17,787 nucleotides of DNA from Clostridiales bacterium (GCA_019419955.1 JAHZIB010000024.1:1-17787); one strand, 5' to 3'. Shown: positions 7,103 through 15,040, numbered from the stretch's first letter. The notes: generated by a model not told the origin, from the sequence alone. Made by a program: numbers and translations.

Positions 7103-7993
7103 TTATCTTCCAAAAATTCTTCTAAAAAAGTTAAATATTTTATGATACCATTTTTCCTCAGGTATATTCATTATCTCATTACTATCTGAAACTTTGTCAT
7201 CCCAATATGTATTTTGATTTCCCAAATTATACTCGTTCAATAATCTATTCCTACGTCTCTCAAAATCTGGTACTATTCCTTCATATTGTGCACCTTTTAA
7301 TGTATCGTTAAATGAGTTTTGTGAGTTTGTTTCAGTATTCTCATTTGACTCATTAGCCAAATCTTGTTTTGGTTCTAATATTTTATTTGCTATATCATTA
7401 AAACTTTCTTTAATCTCAACCTTTTTATATAGAGATGTTTTCCAATCTGGCTCTTTCTTATCTTCCCATAGTGGTTCTATACTGTCCTCAAAGTTTGACT
7501 GATTATCCAATACGCTATCAGCACTTTCTAACGCTTGGGCTTCATTATTGATAAGAGTATCTACACTCTCCTCAATTTCCTCTTCTTCACTCAAACCATC
7601 TGAATTACTTTCCGCTTCTTCCTCATGATTTGATGGCACTTCTTCCTCAGCCATATTTTCAGTTTCAACCTTAGCCTCTGCCTGAAACGCTTCAATAGGA
7701 TACTTTTCTTGCTTTTTCTTTTCTTTCTCAAGCATATATTTAATTTCTTTATTTTTTATTGCCTTTTTTTCTTCATCGGTTGCTAAATAGTCTGTATAAA
7801 CAACAGACAAAATTTTCTCCGTATCAACTAATAGTTCAGGTTCTCCCTCGTCTTCTGTATCAACCTCAAACTGATACTCGTCATCCATTCTATTTCTTAT
7901 AGCTTCAATGAGCTTCTCTGGTATCTTTTTCTTTTCTTCTTCTGATAGCATTTGTAAAACACAATATGCCTGTGTATATGCTTTGGCCTCCAT
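7103..7993 (-). CDS. Uncharacterised acidic protein with basic amphipathic C-terminus
   Basis: A 296-residue protein of unknown function with three visible parts. Residues 1 to about 95 look folded (AYTQAYCVLQMLSEEEKKKI, then LLVDTEKILSVVYTDYLAT). Residues about 100-265 are low complexity, dominated by Glu, Asp, Ser and Asn, and probably disordered. The last 15 residues, WYHKIFNFFRRIFGR, are aromatic and basic and could form an amphipathic membrane-binding or docking helix. No signal peptide or transmembrane span is evident. AAGGAG precedes the ATG and a good promoter lies at 8115-8143. It is transcribed ahead of the duplicated-domain protein and plsY, suggesting an envelope or division-linked role, but that is only contextual. 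Confidence 0.82.
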   Translation of the reverse strand: MEAKAYTQAYCVLQMLSEEEKKKIPEKLIEAIRNRMDDEYQFEVDTEDEGEPELLVDTEKILSVVYTDYLATDEEKKAIKNKEIKYMLEKEKKKQEKYPIEAFQAEAKVETENMAEEEVPSNHEEEAESNSDGLSEEEEIEESVDTLINNEAQALESADSVLDNQSNFEDSIEPLWEDKKEPDWKTSLYKKVEIKESFNDIANKILEPKQDLANESNENTETNSQNSFNDTLKGAQYEGIVPDFERRRNRLLNEYNLGNQNTYWDDKVSDSNEIMNIPEEKWYHKIFNFFRRIFGR

Positions 7994-8114
7994 GTTCCTC
8001 TCCTTTTTTCTTTTGATTTACATACTTCCGTTTTATTATATCATTAAAAATTCATATTGCATAGCTTTTTCTAAAAATAATTTATCTCTGCTCAATTAAG
8101 CCGATGTCATACAT

Positions 8115-8143
8115 ATTATACACAAAAATGACTTGCACAGCAA
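8115..8143 (-). promoter_or_regulatory. Promoter of the unknown-unknown-plsY operon
   Basis: Minus-strand TTGCTG (8138-8143), exactly 17 bp, then perfect TATAAT (8115-8120). The predicted start near 8108 gives a leader of about 115 nt before the ATG at 7993. It sits in the 174-bp gap after der, so these genes can be expressed separately from der. No terminator hairpin is visible after der, so read-through is also likely. Confidence 0.7.
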
Positions 8144-8167
8144 AGTTTAATGACTCTAAAAATGCAA

Positions 8168-9490
8168 TTATTTTTCAAGTCGCTCTCTGACAATCATTCT
8201 AACTGGAGTTCCAGTCAAACCAAACTCCTTTCTTATTTGGTTCACCAAATACCTCTCGTATGAAAAGTGAAATAGTTTTTTATCATTTACAAAAACAACA
8301 AATGTTGGTGGTTTTGTACTAGCTTGTGTCATGTAAAATATTCTAAGCCTCTTCCCCTTATCTGTTGGCGGTTGCACAATTGCAATCGCCTCATTAAGTA
8401 CCTGGTTTAAAATAGATGTAGAAACCCTTAAGGCATTTTGGCTTGCAACACTATTTATCAACTCAAATAATTTGTTTACTCTTTGTCCAGTTTTAGCAGA
8501 TATAAACAAAATTGGAGCATATGATAAATATGAAAGTTTGCTATATACCTGTTTTTTGTATTTTTCCAAAGTACCGTTTTCTTTCTCGTATTCATCCCAT
8601 TTATTAACAACTACAATTATTCCTTTTCCCGCTTCGTGGGCTTCTCCTGCAATTTTTGCATCTTGCTCTGTAACTCCCTCGTTTGCATCAATCATAACTA
8701 AGCACACATCTGCTCTTTCTATTGCAAGAAGGCTCCTCATAACACTATATCTCTCTAGATTTTCAGAAACTTTGCTCTTTCTTCTAATTCCTGCTGTGTC
8801 TATAAAAACATATTTACCATACTCATTCTCAAACTCGGAATCAATAGCATCTCTAGTTGTTCCTGCAATATCACTTACAATTACTCTATTCTCCCCAAGG
8901 ATTTTATTTACTAAAGAGGATTTGCCCACATTTGGCTTTCCTATTATTGCTACTTTAATGGTGTCGTCATCTTCCTCTCTTGCATCAACTGGCGGTAATT
9001 TATCATAAATTTCGTCCAATATATCACCTATTCCAATCGCATTAACCGCAGAAACTCTGTGAGGCTCTCCAATACCTAAGTTATAGAATTCGTATATCTC
9101 ATCAGGCACTTTCCCATAATTGTCTGCTTTATTGCACACCAAAATAACAGGTTTTTTAGACTTCTTTAGCATTAAAGCAATGTCTTTATCTGCCGGAGTA
9201 ACACCCTGTTTTATATCAGTTAAAAATATAATTACATCAGCCATGGAAATCGCAAGATTAGCTTGTTCTCTCATTTGAGAAAGAATAATATCTTCCGACT
9301 CTGGCTCAATTCCTCCTGTGTCGACTAATGTAAAAGTACGACCTCTCCACTCTGTATCAGCATAAACTCTGTCACGAGTAACACCTGGAGTATCTTCTAC
9401 TATAGAAATTCTTTTACCTATTACATAATTAAAAAATGTAGACTTGCCTACATTTGGCTTTCCTATTATTGCTACTATCGGTTTTCCCAT
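8168..9490 (-). CDS. der: Ribosome biogenesis GTPase Der (EngA)
   Basis: A double GTPase needed for maturation of the 50S ribosomal subunit; cytosolic, acting on 23S rRNA precursors. The 440-residue length is standard. First G domain: P-loop GKPNVGKST (10-18), DTGG (57-60), NKAD (120-123). Second G domain: GKPNVGKSS (184-192), DTAG (231-234), NKWD (296-299). A KH-like RNA-binding domain follows (about 350-440, ending VRMIVRERLEK). The start at 9490 gives the family-typical MGKPIVAIIG, with AAAGGG upstream. An upstream in-frame ATG at 9538 would add 16 unconserved residues. It has its own strong promoter (9566-9594). In many Firmicutes der is a neighbour of plsY/gpsA, as here. Confidence 0.98.
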   Translation of the reverse strand: MGKPIVAIIGKPNVGKSTFFNYVIGKRISIVEDTPGVTRDRVYADTEWRGRTFTLVDTGGIEPESEDIILSQMREQANLAISMADVIIFLTDIKQGVTPADKDIALMLKKSKKPVILVCNKADNYGKVPDEIYEFYNLGIGEPHRVSAVNAIGIGDILDEIYDKLPPVDAREEDDDTIKVAIIGKPNVGKSSLVNKILGENRVIVSDIAGTTRDAIDSEFENEYGKYVFIDTAGIRRKSKVSENLERYSVMRSLLAIERADVCLVMIDANEGVTEQDAKIAGEAHEAGKGIIVVVNKWDEYEKENGTLEKYKKQVYSKLSYLSYAPILFISAKTGQRVNKLFELINSVASQNALRVSTSILNQVLNEAIAIVQPPTDKGKRLRIFYMTQASTKPPTFVVFVNDKKLFHFSYERYLVNQIRKEFGLTGTPVRMIVRERLEK

Positions 9491-9565
9491 TTTTACTATC
9501 ATCCCTTTCTTAAAGTACAAATCCAAATTTTTTTTCAACCTTCCAATCCTTTACAATTTATGTCA

Positions 9566-9594
9566 ATTATACACATTTTTTCAATCTGCGTCAA
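9566..9594 (-). promoter_or_regulatory. der promoter
   Basis: Minus-strand TTGACG (9589-9594), 17 bp, TATAAT (9566-9571), a near-consensus vegetative promoter. The expected transcript start is about 9559, leaving a leader of roughly 70 nt. A perfect palindrome begins 5 bp upstream of the -35 box. Confidence 0.8.
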
Positions 9595-9598
9595 TATT

Positions 9599-9623
9599 TT
9601 AATATGAAATGTTTTCATATTAA
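9599..9623. promoter_or_regulatory. Perfect palindrome between divergent promoters (possible operator)
   Basis: TTAATATGAAA (9599-9609), a 3-bp centre, then its exact complement TTTCATATTAA (9613-9623): 11-bp arms. It lies between the der promoter and the divergent promoter at 9667-9695. There is no T-run suited to termination in either direction. It is a plausible binding site for a dimeric regulator, but chance is not negligible in such AT-rich DNA. Confidence 0.5.
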
Positions 9624-9666
9624 AGTAGAATACGTTTGTCTGCAACAAAAGTTTCATTGTCTCTTA

Positions 9667-9695
9667 TTGACATATAATATATATTATGATATTCT
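9667..9695 (+). promoter_or_regulatory. Promoter of the membrane-anchored protein gene
   Basis: Consensus -35 TTGACA (9667-9672), 17 bp, -10 TATTCT (9690-9695). The spacer contains the palindrome ATAATATATATTAT. The start codon at 9722 is only about 27 bp from the -10, so the leader is short and contains little beyond the G-rich ribosome site. Confidence 0.6.
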
Positions 9696-9721
9696 CGTCT
9701 TAAAAGATGGGGGGTTCATAT

Positions 9722-10429
9722 ATGAAAAAGTATGTAACAATATTTATTATAGCATTATTCGTTATTTTATTTAGCATTTTATTTTTTAAAATTTATCAAT
9801 CTAATGCCAAATACTCCAGTGCAGACACTTATGCTTTAGTTCAAAAAGGAATAGAAAACATGCAAGATATGCAAAATGTTTGTATAGAAAGAAAAAATGA
9901 ATATGGAATTTTTAAAAACTATTATAAAGGAAATAAGATGAAAATGTCAGTTGTCGAAAACTCTGGTAACTCATTATTTACCTATTCTATTACAGATTTA
10001 AATAAAGAAAAACAGTATATTGTTTCTGATGCAGAAAAGGTTATAACTGTCCAAAAAGCAACTAATTTTGATAAAGGATTGCAATATGAAGTTTTTAACA
10101 GAATTAATACTAACGATATTAATGTAAAACGAGAGCTTTCATATATTAAAGATGAAAAGATTGAAGAAAAAGATTGTATTTTCGTAAAAGAAATAACTTA
10201 TTATAAAACAGATGATAATACTTTTCAATCTGATGGCGAATCCAATGAAGAAATTAGAGCATATTGGATAGAAAAATCAACTGGTTTTGTTATAGGTGCT
10301 GCTATGATAAAACCAACTCAAACTAGCGCAGCTCCAGAAACTCTGATAAAAAATATATCATTTAATGATGTAGTGGATAGTGATTTCGATTTACCTACTG
10401 ATTATACGATATATGACACTACAAAATAA
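9722..10429 (+). CDS. Membrane-anchored extracytoplasmic protein, possibly LolA-like
   Basis: A 235-residue protein: two lysines, one hydrophobic span (about 5-24), then a soluble extracytoplasmic domain. That domain alternates short strands of the type YYKGNKMKMSV, KQYIVSD and EIRAYWIEKSTGFVIGAAM, and ends with a strand leading into SDFDLPTDYTIYD. This layout recalls the LolA/RseB-like half-barrel fold seen in membrane-bound Firmicutes proteins, but it is pattern recognition only. The role is unknown. I start at 9722, 7 bp after the unusually G-rich run at 9709-9714. The ATG at 9707 upstream overlaps that run. The gene stands alone, with its own promoter and a terminator at 10442-10475. Confidence 0.82.
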   Translation: MKKYVTIFIIALFVILFSILFFKIYQSNAKYSSADTYALVQKGIENMQDMQNVCIERKNEYGIFKNYYKGNKMKMSVVENSGNSLFTYSITDLNKEKQYIVSDAEKVITVQKATNFDKGLQYEVFNRINTNDINVKRELSYIKDEKIEEKDCIFVKEITYYKTDDNTFQSDGESNEEIRAYWIEKSTGFVIGAAMIKPTQTSAAPETLIKNISFNDVVDSDFDLPTDYTIYDTTK

Positions 10430-10441
10430 GTTTTAAGACCA

Positions 10442-10475
10442 AAGCATATCCAAATAATTGAAGGATATGCTTTTA
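10442..10475 (+). terminator. Intrinsic terminator between convergent genes
   Basis: AAGCATATCC (10442-10451) pairs perfectly with GGATATGCTT (10463-10472) around an 11-nt loop, followed by a short T-rich run (TTTTAAT). It ends the plus-strand gene at 10429. The opposite strand has a poorer tail but may also stop transcripts from the glycosyltransferase-like operon. Confidence 0.75.
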
Positions 10476-10538
10476 ATACTCAATCTGTATCTAACTCTAT
10501 TAAATACCTTTGTATCTTCTAAAACTTTTATTTTGTAT

Positions 10539-12293
10539 CTATTCAAAAACACCTTTTACTTTTTTAAATGAGTAAAAGCTAATCAGTGCAATCAGTGTAG
10601 TAATAGAAACTACAAAAGAAATTTTACTCAAAACTGTTCCAGTGTATTTTACTTGTATATTTCCATTCATACCTTTTTCCAGATTAACTGCTACAAACCC
10701 ATTATCAGATTCGAATGTTTCTAATTTAACGTTTTTTCCGTCGGCAGTTTTTAACTCTACAGTATATCCCAGATAATATATATACGGAAGTTCCACCACA
10801 GTATTTTCCTCCACGTTTGAGACATCCAAAGTCATATTGGTTCCATTTTTCTTTTCGTTTTCTATATTGGCATTTCCACCTAATATATATACTCTGTTCT
10901 CCCTTTGCTTAATATATTCTAGGTTGTCAAATGCTTTACTTGGCAAATATTCAAATGTAGCACAACCCGCATGCACTCTTCCTGTGTTATCATCTACCCC
11001 AACTGCTGGCCACAACTTGTCCTCAGACCACCTTTTGTCAAAGTCTATATTTTTTCTGCATAACGGTACTATTAAAAGTAGTGCAATAACTCCTAAGACT
11101 AATACATCCCTTGTTTTAAAATTCTTTATCACAATTGAATAATTTATCGCTGCTACAATTGCAAGGAAAAATGAAGAAAATTCTAGAAGTCTGAATGTAA
11201 ATTGTATCATTTTTAGTATTTCCGGTAATCTTTCAAACGGGAAGAACCTTAACGACATTATTATACATACAATTCCTGCTATCAGAAAGAACAAATATGT
11301 TTTTTTGTATTCTTTCCCTATCTTTTTTAATGCAATTGGTGTAAATACCAAGCCAATTAAAGTTAATAATCCAATTTCGAAACTCATTTCTCCATTTGGC
11401 GTATAGAATAAATCTAGCACATCAACTTTATAATAATTCATTGCATCTGTTCTTTCCATTCTGCCAGGTTTAAACACTTCATAATCAGTACTTACCATGT
11501 GTTCTATAAGTGGTACTATGTAAAATGCCGAAAGTAATAATATGAGCAAAACATTCACACCAATTATTGCCCACACTCTTTTTTCTTTTAGTTTTTTTAT
11601 ATTTACCAACATATATATAATACAAAAAATTGCCGTATACATTGTAATAACAGTATGTGCTAGAATTAGACCTGTTGCACCTATTGTTAATATTATAATA
11701 CTTTTAAAACAATCATTCTTTGCACTTGATTTCTTTTGGTTCTCCTCGCTTTCTAACAATTGTACCTCTTTGCTGTTTTTTTCCTCCGTTCCCAAAAACA
11801 GGTACATCCCATGAAAGACGATCGGCAAGAATATAAATGATGCTAGTTCTGATATTGCCATTCGCATGTATATATCTGTAAACCTATATGGTACAAGTAC
11901 ATATATTATGCTTGCAAGCAAAGCTGCAAGATTGTTCTTGGTTAACCTTCTTACAAACTCATACATTGCAATTCCTGAAGCAAACACTATTAGTAAGATA
12001 AATAGTTTTAGCATTAATTCAAATGAATTTGTAAAGAATCCAAATATTAATGGTACATATGCTGTAAGTGGACTATAAAAAATATTCCATGAATAACCAA
12101 ATCCATTGCAAAAGTTAGACATTATGTTTGAAAAAATGCCATCTTCTGCAATAGATTGTTGTGTTCCCATAAGTCTTGCAACATGCTGTATTCCATCATC
12201 TATGTATATATTAAAATTATTACTAAATAGTGGTATTAGTAAAATAAATGTAAAAACAAATATTATAATATAATCTCTAATTCTAGTTTTCAT
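10539..12293 (-). CDS. Multispanning membrane protein, GT-C glycosyltransferase-like (paralogue 2)
   Basis: A 584-residue polytopic protein with about ten or more hydrophobic spans. It belongs to a group I know as '6-pyruvoyl-tetrahydropterin synthase-related' membrane proteins; the label is historical and the fold is GT-C. The N-terminal half has a first-loop acidic motif IDDGIQHVARL (about 31-41), followed by FYSPLTAYVPLIFGF and YVLVPYRFTDIYMR, where GT-C enzymes bind lipid-phosphate sugar donors. The C-terminal about 150 residues form a soluble domain ending in a last membrane span, with ELPYIYYLGYTVEL and ESDNGFVAV. Both halves match the upstream neighbour, so this is a tandem duplication. 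GAGG lies 7 bp before the ATG, 51 bp after the neighbour's stop. Acceptor and sugar are unknown. Confidence 0.75.
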   Translation of the reverse strand: MKTRIRDYIIIFVFTFILLIPLFSNNFNIYIDDGIQHVARLMGTQQSIAEDGIFSNIMSNFCNGFGYSWNIFYSPLTAYVPLIFGFFTNSFELMLKLFILLIVFASGIAMYEFVRRLTKNNLAALLASIIYVLVPYRFTDIYMRMAISELASFIFLPIVFHGMYLFLGTEEKNSKEVQLLESEENQKKSSAKNDCFKSIIILTIGATGLILAHTVITMYTAIFCIIYMLVNIKKLKEKRVWAIIGVNVLLILLLSAFYIVPLIEHMVSTDYEVFKPGRMERTDAMNYYKVDVLDLFYTPNGEMSFEIGLLTLIGLVFTPIALKKIGKEYKKTYLFFLIAGIVCIIMSLRFFPFERLPEILKMIQFTFRLLEFSSFFLAIVAAINYSIVIKNFKTRDVLVLGVIALLLIVPLCRKNIDFDKRWSEDKLWPAVGVDDNTGRVHAGCATFEYLPSKAFDNLEYIKQRENRVYILGGNANIENEKKNGTNMTLDVSNVEENTVVELPYIYYLGYTVELKTADGKNVKLETFESDNGFVAVNLEKGMNGNIQVKYTGTVLSKISFVVSITTLIALISFYSFKKVKGVFE

Positions 12294-12344
12294 TAATTAT
12301 CCTCTTTTTATTATATACAATTCTTATCTTCTGTTTTCTTCCCC

Positions 12345-14072
12345 TTATGTCAAACTTTTTTGTTTATTTACACTCCTTCTAAATATGATCACATATATTA
12401 CAAACCCTACTAAAGCAATTCCAGAAATGATATAAGCAGCTTTATCTAATACCGTTGCAGTATAATCTACTGTAATCTTTCCTTCTGAAATATTCTCTGG
12501 TATAGTTATTTTTACAAAACCATAATCAGACTCTTTTGTATCCAATTGAATTTCATTATTATTATATTGTAAAATAACCGTATATCCTGGATAATATAAG
12601 TATGGTAATTCTAATTCTGTATCTTTTTTAACATTTCTTAGCTCTAATTCCAAATGTAAATCTTCTTTGATTTCATTAAAAATCTCAGCCTCTCCGGAGA
12701 TAACATATGTATCATTAGTTCTATCTTTCAAATATCCCCTCTGTTCCACTATTGCTTTTTGAGGCAAATACTCTCTATTAATTGAAAAATAGTGTATTCT
12801 AGGGTTCTCTAGCACAATATCCAAATACTTCTCATCCAAACTTGTGTCTTCAGATTTATACACACTAAGTTCCTTTGCAGTAAACGCTAACAATATCAGA
12901 ACTACTATTGCATATATTGTATATCTCACATTTTTGTTCTTCAGATACTGGAGTGTGTAATATAAATTGATAGCACAAACCGGTATTAAAAAGAAGTATG
13001 CAAAGCCTAGCAATCTCCATGGATATTGCAGTGTTCCCATAAAGTTCGGAAATATTTTCCATGGAAATAATGTTGTACACATCCACATTGCAACAACTCC
13101 TAGAATTATACATGTAATATAAAAGTTTTTGTTCTTTTTAGGTATTTTCTTATATGCAAACAAGCCTAACATTAATGTAATAATAAAAGGTATCCCTACA
13201 ATAAAAGAAATTGGGTCTTCTTCCTGTTTGTCTTTTAAAAACTGCCATGGTTCAATTGAATAATATGCTAGATGGTCAGTTGTCGTTCTCATTATATCAG
13301 GGTCAAATATTGCATAATGTGCACTTGTTTCAAATTCGATAATAGGTAAAATAAACATAGAAGATATAAGCAAAATAAATACTACATTTATAACACATTT
13401 TTTCACTACGTCTTTATTAAAAAATAACTTTATATTAAACAAAATATATACTGCACAAAAGATTGCTGTGTACTCTGTAGAAATTGAATGAGATAACATC
13501 AGCACAGTTGCACCAATTGCAATATAATAATGCTTACTTCTGTCTCCATGTAGCAAATTGTACAAGCCTTGAAATACCAGTGGAATAAATGCCAGTGCCG
13601 TAAACTCACCAATTGCAAATCGATGATAAATAACTTCTAATTTGTATGGGAAACACATATAAAAGATTGCTGCAAAAAGAGCAATTGCTTTCTTTTTTGT
13701 AACCTCATTAACAAAATTATACATGAATATTCCAGATAAAATTGTTGTAAGTACAGCAAATAATTTTATTCCCCATATAACCGAACCACTAATCAGCCCT
13801 AATAAATATGGAATATATGTAACTATTGTTTGATAAAATGCAACCATTGCGTATCCCCAATCGCAGCAATAATATGGTGCAACCAAAAACGGGAACGAGC
13901 TCTCTGCAAGAGAGTAGTTTACCCCCTGAACTCTAAGTACATGTAGCCATCCATCTTGTGTGTCTCTTATTTGTAACCAAATGAATGGTATTGATATAAG
14001 TAGTCCTATAACAATAATAATAATATAATGTACACTTTTTTTTGTTCTTAATATCTCTATTATTTTCTTCAC
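12345..14072 (-). CDS. Multispanning membrane protein, GT-C glycosyltransferase-like (paralogue 1)
   Basis: A 575-residue paralogue of the downstream gene. Shared landmarks are the acidic first-loop motif (TQDGWLHVLRVQGV, about 36-49), the FYQTIVTYIPYLLG and MCFPYKLEVIYHRFAIGEF segments and the C-terminal ELPYLYYPGYTVIL...ESDYGFVKI...VDYTATVL block before the last membrane span. The start codon is GTG, with AAGGAG 7 bp upstream, 31 bp after the deaminase stop. No flippase, polymerase or nucleotide-sugar gene lies in the window, so the assignment as a polyprenyl-phosphate-sugar-dependent glycosyltransferase acting on the outer face of the membrane rests on fold-level similarity only. The tail KQKSLT is cytoplasmic by charge. 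Confidence 0.75.
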   Translation of the reverse strand: MKKIIEILRTKKSVHYIIIIVIGLLISIPFIWLQIRDTQDGWLHVLRVQGVNYSLAESSFPFLVAPYYCCDWGYAMVAFYQTIVTYIPYLLGLISGSVIWGIKLFAVLTTILSGIFMYNFVNEVTKKKAIALFAAIFYMCFPYKLEVIYHRFAIGEFTALAFIPLVFQGLYNLLHGDRSKHYYIAIGATVLMLSHSISTEYTAIFCAVYILFNIKLFFNKDVVKKCVINVVFILLISSMFILPIIEFETSAHYAIFDPDIMRTTTDHLAYYSIEPWQFLKDKQEEDPISFIVGIPFIITLMLGLFAYKKIPKKNKNFYITCIILGVVAMWMCTTLFPWKIFPNFMGTLQYPWRLLGFAYFFLIPVCAINLYYTLQYLKNKNVRYTIYAIVVLILLAFTAKELSVYKSEDTSLDEKYLDIVLENPRIHYFSINREYLPQKAIVEQRGYLKDRTNDTYVISGEAEIFNEIKEDLHLELELRNVKKDTELELPYLYYPGYTVILQYNNNEIQLDTKESDYGFVKITIPENISEGKITVDYTATVLDKAAYIISGIALVGFVIYVIIFRRSVNKQKSLT

Positions 14073-14103
14073 TTGTCTTCTCCTTTTTTAATGTTATTCT
14101 TGT

Positions 14104-14598
14104 TTAATATGTTATCTTTCCTTTTAACAAATCATCATTTTTTATCCATTCCTTTACGTCTATAATTTGATACCCTATCTCACTACTATCTCTAACTATT
14201 ACTGTACTAATCCCGGCATTAATTATCAATTTTCTACACATCTGACAACATCCTGGTTCTTCTTCATATTCTCCACTTTCCGTTCTATACTGTACTAAAT
14301 ATAGAGTCCCATTAAGCATATCTTTTCTTGCACCGCTTATAAGAGCATTCATCTCTGCATGAACACTTCTACAAGCATCGTAGCCAGCATGCCTAATGTC
14401 TGGGAAACTCTTTTTCTTTGTGCAATATCCCAAATCTATGCAATTTTCTCTACCTCTAGGCGCCCCACTATATCCAGTTGAGACAATCTCATCATGATTT
14501 ACAATCACTGCTCCAGTTTTTTTTCTCAAGCAAGTACTTCTTCCTGCTACAGCTTTTGCTATATCTAAATAATAATTAATTTTATCAATTCTTTCCAT
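14104..14598 (-). CDS. Deoxycytidylate (dCMP) deaminase, ComEB-like
   Basis: Deaminates dCMP to dUMP, feeding thymidylate synthesis; a cytosolic zinc enzyme. At 164 residues it is of normal size. The zinc site is H80 in VHAEMNA with catalytic E82, plus C118 and C121 in PGCCQMCRKLIINAGI; a Gly-Cys replaces the usual Pro-Cys spacing just before. GYSGAPRG (42-49) is the family's substrate loop. Additional cysteines (C23, C53, C59, C76) and H70 could form the second, structural zinc site known in this family. AAGGAATGAT precedes the ATG, and a strong promoter lies at 14660-14688. It is the first gene of a likely operon with the two GT-C-like proteins, a pairing without obvious metabolic logic. 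A general CMP/dCMP deaminase label is the alternative. Confidence 0.92.
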   Translation of the reverse strand: MERIDKINYYLDIAKAVAGRSTCLRKKTGAVIVNHDEIVSTGYSGAPRGRENCIDLGYCTKKKSFPDIRHAGYDACRSVHAEMNALISGARKDMLNGTLYLVQYRTESGEYEEEPGCCQMCRKLIINAGISTVIVRDSSEIGYQIIDVKEWIKNDDLLKGKITY

Positions 14599-14659
14599 TT
14601 TTTATCATTCCTTCCCTAGTTCAAATTGAGAACAGTATAGGGCTCTCACTTATTACAGA

Positions 14660-14688
14660 ATTATATCATTTATATTTAAAACTCGCAA
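14660..14688 (-). promoter_or_regulatory. Promoter of the deaminase / GT-C operon
   Basis: Minus-strand TTGCGA (14683-14688), exactly 17 bp, perfect TATAAT (14660-14665). The expected start is near 14653, with a leader of about 55 nt to the ATG at 14598. It is located just after the rpmF terminator. Confidence 0.75.
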
Positions 14689-14708
14689 TAATCTAAAGAG
14701 ATATTTTG

Positions 14709-14740
14709 ACAAAAAAATAGCAACCCTTAAGTCGCTATTT
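14709..14740 (-). terminator. rpmF intrinsic terminator
   Basis: On the minus strand AAATAGCGAC, a 6-nt loop and GTTGCTATTT form a 10-bp stem (one G·U), ending in an uninterrupted run of seven T. It begins 5 bp after the rpmF stop codon, so rpmF appears to be a single-gene transcript. Confidence 0.9.
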
Positions 14741-14745
14741 TAAAC

Positions 14746-14931
14746 TTATTCTGCTACTGATTTAGCAATAACTTCTTTTCCATCATAATATCCACATGTT
14801 GGACAAACAGTGTGTTGTCTAATTAATTCATGACAATGTGAACACTCTACTAAATTTTGTTTTTCTAATTTCCATGTTGACCTTTTAAGACCTGTTCTTG
14901 CTTTTGACCATCTTCTTTTTGGTTGTGCCAT
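14746..14931 (-). CDS. rpmF: Ribosomal protein L32 (bL32), zinc-binding form
   Basis: A component of the 50S ribosomal subunit. At 61 residues with the start MAQPKRRWSKART it matches the family. Two CxxC pairs, C30/C33 and C43/C46, form a complete zinc ribbon, so this is the zinc-dependent form. Ribosome site AAGGAGGG lies upstream of the ATG. The gene has its own consensus promoter (15004-15032) and terminator. In many Firmicutes rpmF follows a YceD-like gene and precedes plsX and fab genes. Here it is detached from both, with asnB divergent upstream. Confidence 0.97.
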   Translation of the reverse strand: MAQPKRRWSKARTGLKRSTWKLEKQNLVECSHCHELIRQHTVCPTCGYYDGKEVIAKSVAE

Positions 14932-15003
14932 CCTAGTTCCCTCCTTTTGTATAACACGCTAATGTATATATTTTCAAATTTTTCTAATAATTAGTACTAT
15001 AAA

Positions 15004-15032
15004 ATTATACTAATTTTTTATGCACTTGTCAA
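15004..15032 (-). promoter_or_regulatory. rpmF promoter, full consensus
   Basis: Minus-strand TTGACA (15027-15032), 17 bp, TATAAT (15004-15009): both hexamers perfect. The leader is about 65 nt. The -35 box lies inside a dyad, CACTTGT (15023-15029), 4 bp, ACAAGTG (15034-15040), which could be an operator or coincidental. Confidence 0.85.
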
Positions 15033-15040
15033 TACAAGTG
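15023..15040. promoter_or_regulatory. Dyad overlapping the rpmF -35 box
   Basis: CACTTGT and its exact complement ACAAGTG separated by 4 bp, covering the rpmF -35 hexamer. Binding by a dimeric protein would block rpmF transcription. It is short enough to be chance. Confidence 0.35.

Noticed and set aside
8472..9008. 178-codon plus-strand frame inside der
   Set aside because: It is antisense to the conserved GTPase domains and shows no start signal or recognisable protein.
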